This document shows positions 7,173-15,783 of a stretch of 64,000 bases of DNA, piece after piece. Below the pieces are notes generated by a model, which ran no database searches, was not told where the DNA came from, and worked only from the letters and a program-made list of their open reading frames with translations. Made by a program: the position numbers and the translations under genes. The DNA comes from JBQTIU01 sp052387815 (GTDB lineage Bacteria > Pseudomonadota > Alphaproteobacteria > CACIAM-22H2), in NCBI GenBank assembly GCA_052387815.1, contig JBQTIU010000024.1:7578-71577 (forward strand), read 5' to 3'. The stretch's first letter is position 1, and each line of letters opens with the position of its first letter.

Positions 7173-8759
7173 TCAATGCCGGAAATGCCGCATGCCCGTG
7201 AACACCATGGCGAGGCCGCTTGCATCGGCGGCGGCGATCACCTCGGCGTCGCGCAGCGAGCCGCCCGGCTGGATGAGCGCGGTGGCGCCCGCCTCGGCGC
7301 AGGCGATGAGGCCGTCGGCGAACGGGAAAAAGGCGTCGGAGGCGGCGACCGAACCCTTGCTGCGGGGCTCGTTCTCGCCGGCCTCGGTGGCCGCCGCGGC
7401 GGCCTTGAGCGCGGCCATGCGCGCCGCATCGAGCCGGCTCATCTGGCCGGCGCCGATGCCGACCGTCGCCCCGTCCTTGGCGAAGACGATGGCGTTCGAC
7501 TTGACGTGCTTGGCGACCGTGAAGGCGAACAGCAGGTCGGCCGATTCCGCCGCGCTCGGCGCGCGCTTGGTGACGGTCTTGAGGTCGGACGGCTTGAGCC
7601 GGCCGGCATCGCGGCCTTGCACGAGCCAGCCGCCGGCGAGCGACCTCACGGCGAGGGCCGGCGCGCCCGGGTCGGGCATGGCGCCGGCCACCAGCAGGCG
7701 CAGGTTCTTCTTCTCGGCCAGGATGGCGAGCGCCGCCTGGTCGGCGGCCGGGGCGATGATCACCTCGAGGAAGATTTTGGCGATCTCGGCGGCCGTCGGC
7801 CCGTCGAGCGTCCGGTTCAAGGCGACGACGCCACCGAAGGCGCTTATGGGATCGCAGGCGAGCGCCTTGGCGTACGCCTCGACCGGCCCCGCCCCCTGCG
7901 CCACCCCGCACGGATTGGCATGCTTGACGATCGCCGCCGCCGGCTGGTCGAACTCGGCCACCAGCTCGAAGGCCGCGTCGGCGTCGTTGAGGTTGTTGTA
8001 GCCGAGCTCCTTGCCCTGGACCTGACGCGCGCTGCCGACGCCCGGCCGCGCGCCGGCCGACGGACTGCCGGCGTAGAAGGCCGCGCCTTGATGCGGGTTC
8101 TCGCCGTAGCGCAGGACCTGCCGGAGCTCGCCCGCCAGTAAGAGGCGCCGCGGCCACGCCTCGCCGGTCGCCGCCCCCAACCACATCGCGATCGCCGCGT
8201 CATAGGCGCCGGTCCGCGCATAGGCCCGCGCCGCCAAGCTGCGGCGCAGCTCGAGGCCGATGGCGCCGCCCTTGGCGTCGAGCGCCGCCATCACTTCGCG
8301 GTAGTCCTCGGGGTCGATGACCACGACCACGAACTCGTGGTTCTTGGCGGCGGCGCGGATCAAGGCCGGCCCGCCGATGTCGATGGTCTCGATCGCGGTC
8401 GCGAAGTCCGCGCCCCCGGCGACCGCCGCCTCGAAGGGATAAAGGTTCGCCGCCACGAGGTCGATGGGAGTGATGGCGTGGGCCTGCATCTCGCTTCCGT
8501 GCTCGGGGTTGTTGCGCCGGCCCAGGATGCCGCCGTGAATGGCGGGATGCAGGGTCTTGACGCGGCCATCCAGGATCTCGGGAAACCCGGTATGACGGCT
8601 GACCTCGACGACCGGCACGCCGGCTTGGGCGAGCGCCCGGGCCGAGCCGCCGGTCGACAGGATTTCGGCGCCGTGCCGGACCAGACAGCGGGCGAGATCG
8701 ACGAGGCCGGTCTTGTTGGAGACCGAGAGCAGCGCCCGGCAAATCCTGATGTCGGTCAT
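7173..8759 (-). CDS. purH: Bifunctional AICAR transformylase/IMP cyclohydrolase
   Basis: A 528-residue protein that catalyses the last two steps of purine synthesis, AICAR to FAICAR to IMP. The N-terminal MGS-like cyclohydrolase domain (RALLSVSNKTGLVDLA, STGGSARAL, GRVKTLHPAIHGGIL) covers about 1-200. The C-terminal transformylase domain follows, with YGENPHQGAAFY, the active-site KHANPCG and SDAFFPFADG. Length is normal. The start is set at ATG 8759, where GAGGCG lies about 9 bases upstream; a GTG five codons earlier (8774) is possible but has no ribosome binding site. In many bacteria purH is a stand-alone housekeeping gene, and here it marks the border of the polysaccharide locus. Confidence 0.96.
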   Translation of the reverse strand: MTDIRICRALLSVSNKTGLVDLARCLVRHGAEILSTGGSARALAQAGVPVVEVSRHTGFPEILDGRVKTLHPAIHGGILGRRNNPEHGSEMQAHAITPIDLVAANLYPFEAAVAGGADFATAIETIDIGGPALIRAAAKNHEFVVVVIDPEDYREVMAALDAKGGAIGLELRRSLAARAYARTGAYDAAIAMWLGAATGEAWPRRLLLAGELRQVLRYGENPHQGAAFYAGSPSAGARPGVGSARQVQGKELGYNNLNDADAAFELVAEFDQPAAAIVKHANPCGVAQGAGPVEAYAKALACDPISAFGGVVALNRTLDGPTAAEIAKIFLEVIIAPAADQAALAILAEKKNLRLLVAGAMPDPGAPALAVRSLAGGWLVQGRDAGRLKPSDLKTVTKRAPSAAESADLLFAFTVAKHVKSNAIVFAKDGATVGIGAGQMSRLDAARMAALKAAAAATEAGENEPRSKGSVAASDAFFPFADGLIACAEAGATALIQPGGSLRDAEVIAAADASGLAMVFTGMRHFRH

Positions 8760-8790
8760 TCGGGTTCGCCTCACGGAAACGGAGAAAAAG

Positions 8791-8928
8791 ATTCACCGCA
8801 GAAGGCGCGGAGGGGATGGCGATGAAATCGCGATCCCGGACAGCGCAGCGGGGATGATTGCGGCGCTTCGCGCCGCGATGCTTTTCTCCGCGACCTCTGC
8901 GCTTCGCGGCGTCCTTCGCGGTAAAATT
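8791..8928. repeat. Intergenic repeat-like element with inverted ends
   Basis: The purH upstream gap holds an element whose ends are inverted relatives: ATTCACCGCAGAAGGCGCGG at the left (8791-8810) and, inverted at the right (to 8928), CGTCCTTCGCGGTAAAATT. Internal pieces such as TCCGCGACCTCTGCGCTTCG repeat the same AAGG-CGC / GCG-CTT theme. This resembles the dispersed intergenic repeats containing ACCGCGAAGGACGCGAAG that occur in many GC-rich proteobacteria. No second copy is in the window, so its dispersed nature is inferred. Confidence 0.45.
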
Positions 8929-8952
8929 CCGTGTCGCCGCCGCCCCGGCCGA

Positions 8953-10881
8953 TCAGTCGGCCGCGCGCGCAGGTTCGCCCGCCGGGGCGGCGGCGCGGAA
9001 CTCGGGCACCAGCCGTTGCAGCACGGCGCGGGTCGCCGGCTCGTCGCCGGAGCGCGCGCTCGCTTCGAGCTCGTCGAGCGCGCGGGCGATGAGGGCGTAA
9101 TCGGCGGTGCGCGGGCTCGCCAACAAGACGCCCTTGACCGCCGTCGGTTGCAGCGCTTCGGCGGCGTGGAACAGCTCCTCTTTCAGCTTCTCGCCGGGTC
9201 GCAGCCCCGTGAACACGATGCCGATGTCGCGATCGGGCCGCAAGCCCGCGAGCCGGATCATCTGCCGCGCGAGGTCGAGAATGCGGACCGGCTGGCCCAT
9301 GTCGAGGACGAAGATACGGCCGCTCGATTGCGCCTCGCTGGCGCCGAGCGCCGAGGCCTGCAGGACGAGCTCGACCGCCTCGCGGACGGTCATGAAATAG
9401 CGCTCGACATCGGGATGGGTGACGGTGAGCGGCCCACCGGCGCCGAGCTGGCGCTGGAACAGCGGCACCACCGAGCCGGTCGAGCCCAGGACGTTGCCGA
9501 ACCGCACGGTCACGAACCGGGTGCGCCCGCCATCCGCCGGCTGGGCGAGGCCGAGCGCCTGGCAGGTGTTCTCCGCCAAGCGCTTGGTGGCGCCCATGAC
9601 GCTCGCCGGATTGACCGCCTTGTCGGTCGACACCAGCACCATCGCCGCCACGCCCGCCGCCCGGCAGGCCTCGGCGACGTTGCGCGTGCCGAGGGTGTTG
9701 GTCAGCGCCCCCTCGCACGGGTTCGCCTCGACCATCGGCACGTGCTTGAGGGCGGCGGCGTGGAAGACCAGTTCGGGTCGCTCCTCGGCAAGGAGGGCGG
9801 CGATGCGCTCGCGGGCGCGGACATCGGCGAGGATGGCGCGGCGCGGGAAGGGCTTGCGCCGCTCGCCGAGTTCGAGATCGATCGCATAGAGGTTGAACTC
9901 CGAATTGTCGACGAGGACCATTCGCGCCGGGCCAAGTTCGGCCACCTGGCGCACGAGCTCGGCGCCGATCGTGCCGCCGGCGCCGGTGACCATGACTCGC
10001 CGTCCGGCGATCAACCGCTCCATGGCCGAGCGGTCGAGCACGGTCTGCGGCCGGCCGAGCAAGTCCTCGATGTCGATGGGCCGGACCTCGATCTTGTCGG
10101 CCGCGGCGGCGCGGAATTCGGTGAGCTGCGGCAGCCTGGCGACGCTGATCCCCAGGCGGTCGGCGGCCTCGACCAGGCGCCCGAGCGCCAGCCCGGCGAT
10201 CTCGGACTTGGCGACGATCAGGCGCTGCGGGGTGAGGTTCCGCGCCGCCAAACGCTCGACCACCGCCGCAAGGTCGTCGAGCCCGCCCAGCACCTCGTGC
10301 CCGCCGAGCCGCCGCCCCACCTGGTAGCTGGCATCGTCGAGGATCCCGACCACGCGGTACTCGGCGTAGTCCTTGTGGGCCATCGCCTGGATGAACATCT
10401 CGGCGTTGTCGCCCGCGCCGACCAACACCACCTTGACGCGGCGGTCGCGGCTCGGGTCGTAGGTCAGGTCGAAACGGCCGTCCTTGACCAGCCGGTAGAT
10501 CACCCGGGGCGCCGACAGCAGGATGATCAGCGCCAGCCAGTTGATGACGATCAGCGAGCGCGGCACCTCCTGGAGCCGGGTGACCAGGAACATGGCGGGG
10601 AGGAAAATCAGGATGATGAGCGTCACCGCCTGGGCGATCGTCACCAGGTCGTTGATCGAGGCGTAGCGCCACATGCCGCGGTAGAGGCCCATCCGCCACA
10701 GCACCGCCGCCGCAACCAAGGTGAATAGCCCGGTCCCGAGCACGATGAATTCCTTGGGATAGGTGAAGACATCGCCGCCGACCCGCAAGTACATCGCCGC
10801 GACGAACGAGGCCGCCGCCATGGCAACGTCATGGGCAAAGGCGATGCGCGGACGGGTCAGGCCGGGAAGGGCGAAGCGCAT
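8953..10881 (-). CDS. Membrane nucleotide-sugar 4,6-dehydratase, WbpM/PglF/CapD-like
   Basis: A 642-residue enzyme. Four N-terminal hydrophobic segments (within about 1-130) anchor it in the inner membrane. A CoA-binding-like Rossmann part follows (KVVLVGAGDNAEMFI), then the SDR catalytic domain from about residue 290 with VTGAGGTIGAEL as cofactor loop. The catalytic stretch STDKAVNPASVMGATKR has Met in place of the usual Tyr of YxxxK, as in WbpM-type dehydratases. These convert UDP-GlcNAc to the 4-keto-6-deoxy sugar, the precursor of QuiNAc, FucNAc, bacillosamine or legionaminic acid. In this locus it could feed the aminotransferase next door or the reductase-like SDR at 14.8-15.8 kb. Length and domain order are normal. 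Confidence 0.9.
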   Translation of the reverse strand: MRFALPGLTRPRIAFAHDVAMAAASFVAAMYLRVGGDVFTYPKEFIVLGTGLFTLVAAAVLWRMGLYRGMWRYASINDLVTIAQAVTLIILIFLPAMFLVTRLQEVPRSLIVINWLALIILLSAPRVIYRLVKDGRFDLTYDPSRDRRVKVVLVGAGDNAEMFIQAMAHKDYAEYRVVGILDDASYQVGRRLGGHEVLGGLDDLAAVVERLAARNLTPQRLIVAKSEIAGLALGRLVEAADRLGISVARLPQLTEFRAAAADKIEVRPIDIEDLLGRPQTVLDRSAMERLIAGRRVMVTGAGGTIGAELVRQVAELGPARMVLVDNSEFNLYAIDLELGERRKPFPRRAILADVRARERIAALLAEERPELVFHAAALKHVPMVEANPCEGALTNTLGTRNVAEACRAAGVAAMVLVSTDKAVNPASVMGATKRLAENTCQALGLAQPADGGRTRFVTVRFGNVLGSTGSVVPLFQRQLGAGGPLTVTHPDVERYFMTVREAVELVLQASALGASEAQSSGRIFVLDMGQPVRILDLARQMIRLAGLRPDRDIGIVFTGLRPGEKLKEELFHAAEALQPTAVKGVLLASPRTADYALIARALDELEASARSGDEPATRAVLQRLVPEFRAAAPAGEPARAAD

Positions 10882-10903
10882 GGCTGGGTCGGTCTTGACA
10901 CGA

Positions 10904-12373
10904 CTACGCGAGCCCCGCCTGCCGCGCCAGCATTCGGGCGCAGTGCAGGCGCTCGATCACGCCGCAGATGTAGTCGATCTCGGCATCCGTCAGGCTCAGC
11001 GCGGAGGGCAGAGACAGGCCGTTCGCCGACAGATACGTGGCGGCCGGCATGGCGCGGTTGCCGGCATGGGCCAGGTAGGGCGGCATGGCGTGGAGCGGAT
11101 AGAACAGCGGCCGGGATTCGATGCCGGCCTTCTCCAGCCGGGCCATGAACTCATCGCGCGAGATGCCGAGGCGCCGCATGTCGCAGATGATCGAAAACGC
11201 CCAGAAGCTGTTGACGAGGCCCTCGATCTCGGCCGGAAGGACCAGTCCCTCGATCGCCCGCATCCCATTGCGATAGCGCCCGGCGATGCGAAGCTTGGTC
11301 GCCAGCAGGCGGTCGAACGCTTCGATCTGGGCGCAGCCGATCGCCGCCTGCAGGTTGGTCAGCCGGTAATTGTAGCCGATTTCGGTGTGCCAGTAGCGCC
11401 GCTTCGGGTCCATCCCGTGGTCGCGCAAGATCCGCGCCCGCTCGGCCGCGGCCCCATCGCGGAACACAGCCATGCCACCCTCGCCGGTGGTGAGCAGCTT
11501 GTTCGAGAAGAAGCTGAATGTCCCGGCCTGCCCGATCGACCCGCAGGCGCGGCCGCGGTGGGACGAGCCCACCGCCTCGGCCGCGTCCTCGATGACCAGC
11601 AGCCGGTGTCGGAGGGCGAGCGCCATGATCGCGTCCATGTCGGCGGGCTGGCCGTAGAGGTGGACTGGAACGATCGCCCGGGTGCGCGCCGACAGCGCCC
11701 CCGCGACGGAAGCGGGATCGATGTTCCAGGTGCCGGGGTCGACATCGACGATGATCGGCGTGGCGCCGGCATGGATGACGGTGTTGATCGTGGCCGCGAA
11801 GGTGAGGTCGGGGACGATGACCTCGTCGCCCGGCCCGATGCCGAGCGCCACCAACGCCAGGTGCAGCGCCGCCGTGCCGTTGGCGACCGCCACCGCGTGC
11901 GGGGCCCCGATGAGATTGGCGAAATCGGCCTCGAAGCGGCGCACAAACGCGCCTTGCGAGGAGATCCAGTTGGTCGCCAGGCACTCGTTGACGTATTTGC
12001 TTTCGTTGCCGGTGAGCACCGGCTCGGCCACCGGGATGCGCCGGCGCCGCGCGGGCGAGATCACATCGATGGGGCGGCGCTCATCGTCGATCAGCGGCAC
12101 GACCGCGCCCGATCCGTTGATCGTGCGCGCGATGGCGGCCGGCCCGGCAGCTTCCGGCAGGGCCTCGGGCTCGCGCTGCATGGCGTCCTCGACCGGGGCG
12201 GCGAGCGATCCGCCCTGGGCGAGCCAATGGGCAATGCCGCGCGCATCGAGCCGTCCCGCGAGTCGACCCGCGCCATCGACCGCGAAAACGAGCCCGAGCC
12301 CGTTGCGATCGCCGCACTTGAGCGCCGTCAAGACCGGATCGGCGACATTGACCAGGACGCCGTCAATCGACAT
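10904..12373 (-). CDS. DegT/DnrJ/EryC1 sugar aminotransferase with N-terminal CBS-like domain
   Basis: A 489-residue PLP enzyme that probably transaminates the 4-keto sugar made by the adjacent dehydratase. The C-terminal roughly 370 residues are a classic DegT fold: RIPVAEPVLTGNE at the domain start, AVANGTAALHLAL, DAAEAVGS and the PLP lysine in FFSNKLLTTGEGG (about Lys292). Residues 1-110 form an extra CBS-like regulatory domain (LTALKCGDRNGLGLVFAVDG, GRLDARGIAHWL, PIDVISPARRRR), an arrangement better known from nucleotidyltransferases of legionaminic acid loci. The ATG at 12373 is preferred because the CBS domain begins there; ATG 12421 and 12409 are alternatives. The gene ends 22 bases before the dehydratase, so the two are co-transcribed. 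Confidence 0.87.
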   Translation of the reverse strand: MSIDGVLVNVADPVLTALKCGDRNGLGLVFAVDGAGRLAGRLDARGIAHWLAQGGSLAAPVEDAMQREPEALPEAAGPAAIARTINGSGAVVPLIDDERRPIDVISPARRRRIPVAEPVLTGNESKYVNECLATNWISSQGAFVRRFEADFANLIGAPHAVAVANGTAALHLALVALGIGPGDEVIVPDLTFAATINTVIHAGATPIIVDVDPGTWNIDPASVAGALSARTRAIVPVHLYGQPADMDAIMALALRHRLLVIEDAAEAVGSSHRGRACGSIGQAGTFSFFSNKLLTTGEGGMAVFRDGAAAERARILRDHGMDPKRRYWHTEIGYNYRLTNLQAAIGCAQIEAFDRLLATKLRIAGRYRNGMRAIEGLVLPAEIEGLVNSFWAFSIICDMRRLGISRDEFMARLEKAGIESRPLFYPLHAMPPYLAHAGNRAMPAATYLSANGLSLPSALSLTDAEIDYICGVIERLHCARMLARQAGLA

Positions 12374-12429
12374 GGATGGAGAACCCTGCAATGCACCCAA
12401 CCGGCTCATTTCAGCAAACATTTGACCCT

Positions 12430-12655
12430 GTAGGGGCGGATCTCACGACCCGTCCGGGGGGGTCATAAACCCGCCCCTACGGAACCCGACGATATTGTCC
12501 TTGTAGGGGCCGGTTTGAAACCGGCCCGTTTCGAACCCGTCCGGGCGGGTCATAACCCCGCCCCTACGGAACCCGACGATATTGCCCTTGTAGGGGCCGG
12601 TTTGAAACCGGCCCGTTTCGAACCCCGTCCGGGCGGGTCATAAACCCGCCCCTAC
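12430..12655. repeat. Three tandem GTAGGGG-ended palindromic units
   Basis: Three units start at 12430, 12503 and 12590. Each begins GTAGGGG and ends with its inverse CCCCTAC. The first is 60 bp between termini; the other two carry an extra GGCCGGTTTGAAACCGGCC palindrome. All contain the palindrome GGGTCATAAACCCGCCC or a near copy. Units 1-2 and 2-3 are joined by the same linker GGAACCCGACGATATTG. Units 2 and 3 are nearly identical. Unit 3 runs into the coding end of the upstream gene and supplies its last codons and stop. A related single unit lies at 27611-27658. These are REP- or MITE-like hairpin elements. Confidence 0.8.
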
Positions 12656-14830
12656 GGTCGCCGATCCGGGGTCGAGGGGGAGCATGATCCGCTGGCCGGT
12701 TTCGAGCGCCTCGATGACGGCGATGGTGGCGAGGCTGGAGGCCACGAGCTCGCGTTCCTCGACCGGCGGCGGGCCGCCCGCGCGCACCACGGCGACGAAC
12801 GCCTCGAGCTCGGCGCGGTGCCCCTTGTCCTGGCCGAGGCGGTCGCGCATGGGCCGCGCCTTGCCGTCGACCACTAGCGTGAACTCGCGGAAATCCTCGA
12901 TCCGCACCACGGTCCCGGCGGCATAGGCCTCGATCTGCTCCTTGGGGAAGGCCGGGTCGCCGAGCCCGGTATAGGCGATGGTGGCGAGGCTGCCGTCGGC
13001 GAACGCCAGCATCGCCGCGACGTCGTCGGCCGCTTCCGGGTCGCGCGCGGCCGAGGCCTGGACGGATGCGATCGGCGCGCCGGCGAGGAAAGCGGCGAGG
13101 TCGACGAAATGGCAGACTTCGCCGAGGATCCGGCCCTCGGCGGCGATCCAGCCTTCGCGGGGGCGGGGGCGGGGGCCGGCATTGATCCTGAGCACGAGAA
13201 AGCGCGGCCCCGGCCGCTTGGCGATGAGCTCGCGCGCCCGTATTGCCATCGGCGCGAAGCGGCGGTTGAAGCCAACCGTGAAAAAACCCGCCGAGGTCTC
13301 GCGCGCGCCGACCACGGCATTGAGCTCCTGGCGAGTGAGCGCCAGCGGCTTTTCGACGAACACCGCCTTGCCGCGCTCGAGCGCGCGCACGACCAGGTCG
13401 GCATGGCTCGAATGCGGCGTGGCGATGATCACCGCGTCGATCTCGGGGTCATCGAACACGGCTCCGGCCTCGGTCGCGGCGGCGGCGAAGCCGAAGCGCG
13501 CGCGCGCGCTCTCGGCGCTCATGCCGCGGGTCGCGACCACGGTCTTGAGGGTGACGCCGGAAAGGTCCTTGAGCGCCGGCAGCAGCACCGCGCGGGCGAA
13601 CGCGCCGGCGCCGATCAAGCCCACGACGCAACTCCCGCGCGCCTTCGGGGACGACGAGCGCGCGCGCAACACCGGCACGCGCGCCGGCGGCGCCGCGGGC
13701 GGATAGTTGAGGACGACGCCCAGCGAGGGCTCGGGACGGTCGACGACCAGGGCATAGGCTTGCTCAGCCCGCGCGAAATCGAAGCGATGGCTGATCAGCG
13801 GTGCGACCTCGAGGCGCGCGCGGCGCCCTTTCGACATCAATCGGAGGCAGAGCGCGAGGTTGTCGGTCTCGGTCCAGCGCACGAAGCCGACCGGGTACTT
13901 GACGCCGCCCGCCTCGAACTCGTCGTCGTAGCGGCCGGGGCCGTAAGAGCGCGAGACGACGATCGACAGCTCCTTTTTCATGAACTCGCCGAACGGGAAC
14001 TCGGTGCCGACCTTGCCCACGAGGCTGATGCGGGCGCGGTCGCGCGCGATCTCGGCGGCGAGGACCATGGGCTCGTTGCCCTCGCTGGCGGCCGCGATCA
14101 GCACGCCGTCGGCGCCGCGCCCCTCGCTCGAGGCCATCACTGCGGACGCGACCCCGCCTGCCGAGAGATCGAGCGCGAGCGCGGCGCCGAGCCGCTTGGC
14201 GAGCGCCAGGCGCCCCGGATCGGTATCGATCGCCACCACCTCGACCCCCGACAGCGCCAAGAGCTGGACGGCGATCTGGCCGACCAAGCCGACGCCGAGG
14301 ACGGCGACGACGTCGCCCAGGCAGGGCGCGAGGTTACGCACGCCGTGCAGCGCGATGGCGGCAACCGTGCCGAAGGCCGCCTCCTCGTCGCCGACGTCGT
14401 CGGGGATCGGCGCCGCGAGAGAGCGGGGGACGAGGTTGAACCCGGCGTGGTTGGCGGCGCCCGCGCCGGCGATGGCGACCCGCTGGCCGACCCGATACAC
14501 GCCTTCCAGCCCGGCGCCCAGCTCGACGATCTCGCCGGCCGCCGAGTAGCCCAGCGCCATCGGCTCGTCGAGCCGCGCGCGCACCGCCCGCAAGGTCGCA
14601 AACAGGCCGTCGCGCCGCGCCTTGGCCAGCAACTTTTGCATCAGGTCCGGGCGCGATCGCGCCTTCACGGCCAGGTTCCGGCGCGCGAAATCGACCGCCA
14701 TGCGCTCGGTGCCGGCGGAGATCAGCGAGGCGGCGGTGCGCACCAACAGGTGCTGCGCGCGCGCGCCGGGCGCCGGCACCTCGACGAGCGCGAGCTTGCC
14801 GGTGCGGGTGCTGTAAATGACTTGCTTCAT
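12638..14830 (-). CDS. Bi-domain oxidoreductase: MDR alcohol-dehydrogenase-like plus Gfo/Idh/MocA-like
   Basis: A 730-residue fusion of two dehydrogenase domains. Residues 1-345 are a medium-chain (zinc-type) dehydrogenase-like unit (SLISAGTERM near 37, GYSAAGEIVELG, VAVLGVGLVGQ as NAD loop). Residues about 375-715 are a Gfo/Idh/MocA domain (VGLIGAGAFARAV as NAD loop, then VFVEKPLALT, the EKP signature, and GEVCHFVDLAAFL). Such bi-domain enzymes occur in polysaccharide loci near heparinase-like genes, as here. The reaction is unknown. The ATG at 14830 overlaps the stop of the preceding SDR (ATGA). The last codons (VGAGL and TGA) come from the GTAGGGG repeat, so the native C-terminus has been altered. 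Confidence 0.88.
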   Translation of the reverse strand: MKQVIYSTRTGKLALVEVPAPGARAQHLLVRTAASLISAGTERMAVDFARRNLAVKARSRPDLMQKLLAKARRDGLFATLRAVRARLDEPMALGYSAAGEIVELGAGLEGVYRVGQRVAIAGAGAANHAGFNLVPRSLAAPIPDDVGDEEAAFGTVAAIALHGVRNLAPCLGDVVAVLGVGLVGQIAVQLLALSGVEVVAIDTDPGRLALAKRLGAALALDLSAGGVASAVMASSEGRGADGVLIAAASEGNEPMVLAAEIARDRARISLVGKVGTEFPFGEFMKKELSIVVSRSYGPGRYDDEFEAGGVKYPVGFVRWTETDNLALCLRLMSKGRRARLEVAPLISHRFDFARAEQAYALVVDRPEPSLGVVLNYPPAAPPARVPVLRARSSSPKARGSCVVGLIGAGAFARAVLLPALKDLSGVTLKTVVATRGMSAESARARFGFAAAATEAGAVFDDPEIDAVIIATPHSSHADLVVRALERGKAVFVEKPLALTRQELNAVVGARETSAGFFTVGFNRRFAPMAIRARELIAKRPGPRFLVLRINAGPRPRPREGWIAAEGRILGEVCHFVDLAAFLAGAPIASVQASAARDPEAADDVAAMLAFADGSLATIAYTGLGDPAFPKEQIEAYAAGTVVRIEDFREFTLVVDGKARPMRDRLGQDKGHRAELEAFVAVVRAGGPPPVEERELVASSLATIAVIEALETGQRIMLPLDPGSATVGAGL

Positions 14831-15783
14831 CGCAAGGACCTGTTCTCCTTGTACCATGCGGCCGTGGCATCGAGGCCCTCGCGAACGGAAAAGGGCGGGG
14901 TCCAGGCGAGCGTGGCGCACCAGGAGCTCGGGTCGAGGGCGAGCGAGCCGGTCAGGCGCCAGGCCGCCTCCCCGCGCCCGGCGATGGCGCCGGCGAGGCG
15001 CAGCGATGCTGCGGGCGCGGCGAACAGGCGGGCCGGGCGGCCGAGCGCCTCGCGCAGGCGCTTGACGAGCTCGGACGTCGACAGGTCCTCGCCGTCGCCG
15101 ATCAGCCAGGTCCTTCCCACCGCTTTGTCCGTGCCGAGCGAGCGGGCGAGCGCCGAGACGAGGTTGCCGAGATAAAGCAGGCTGCGACGGTTGTCGATGC
15201 CGCCCAGCGGCAGCGGCCAAGGGGTGTCGCAGAGCCGCAGCAGGTCGAGGAAATTCGCCCCCACCCCCGGCCCATAGACGAGCGGCGGGCGGACCACCGT
15301 CACCGCCAAGCCGGTGCGCCCGGAGATCTCGGCGAGCGCCCGCTCGGCCTCCCATTTCGAGACCGCGTAAGGACCCTGCGGGGCCGGCTTATCGTCGTCG
15401 CCAAAGGGGCGCGGGCTTTCCTCGCCCAGCACTTTGGCGGTCGAGACGAAGACGAACCGCTTGACGCCGCACGCCGCCGCCGAATCGGCGAGGCGCCTGG
15501 TGCCGGCGGCGTTGACGCGGCGGAATTCGACCAGCGGATCGGCGGCCGCATCGCGCCCGATATGAACGCGGGCGGCGAGATGGATGACCGCCCACACGTT
15601 GTCGAGCCCCACCCGCCATTCGGTGTCGGGGCCGATCTCGCCGGCGACGAACGGCCGGCCCGCCAGAGTCTCGGCGGGGCTGGCGCGCGTCGCGGCGACC
15701 ACCTCGTAGCCGTCGGCCGCCAATTGGCGGCACAGCGCGCGGCCGATGAAGCCGTTGGCGCCGGTGACGAGGACGCGGCTCAG
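14827..15783 (-). CDS. NAD-dependent epimerase/reductase, WbpV-like SDR
   Basis: A 318-residue extended SDR. It has VTGANGFIGRAL as cofactor loop and the catalytic YAVSK (GPYAVSKWEAERAL); VRPPLVYGPGVGANF and GNLVSALARSL follow as expected. The sequence is closest in feel to C4-reductases of UDP-4-keto-6-deoxy-GlcNAc (WbpV/WreQ type), which would make UDP-QuiNAc from the product of the dehydratase at 9-10.9 kb. An epimerase role is the alternative. No ATG, GTG or TTG precedes the cofactor loop in frame close enough; the best start is CTG at 15783, which overlaps the stop of the glycosyltransferase as CTGA, and its own stop overlaps the next start as ATGA. Translational coupling would explain the weak start codon. 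Confidence 0.85.
   Translation of the reverse strand: MSRVLVTGANGFIGRALCRQLAADGYEVVAATRASPAETLAGRPFVAGEIGPDTEWRVGLDNVWAVIHLAARVHIGRDAAADPLVEFRRVNAAGTRRLADSAAACGVKRFVFVSTAKVLGEESPRPFGDDDKPAPQGPYAVSKWEAERALAEISGRTGLAVTVVRPPLVYGPGVGANFLDLLRLCDTPWPLPLGGIDNRRSLLYLGNLVSALARSLGTDKAVGRTWLIGDGEDLSTSELVKRLREALGRPARLFAAPAASLRLAGAIAGRGEAAWRLTGSLALDPSSWCATLAWTPPFSVREGLDATAAWYKENRSLR

Noticed and set aside
5899..8001. Long open frame on the plus strand opposite the ATPase and purH
   Set aside because: It is the antisense of two well-supported minus-strand genes; its composition (long Arg/Ala/Gln-rich runs) is typical of GC-driven shadow frames and no domain is recognisable.
13109..15175. 688-codon plus-strand open frame
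   Set aside because: Antisense to the bi-domain oxidoreductase and SDR, which have clear motifs; the translated product is His/Arg/Asp-rich low-complexity sequence.
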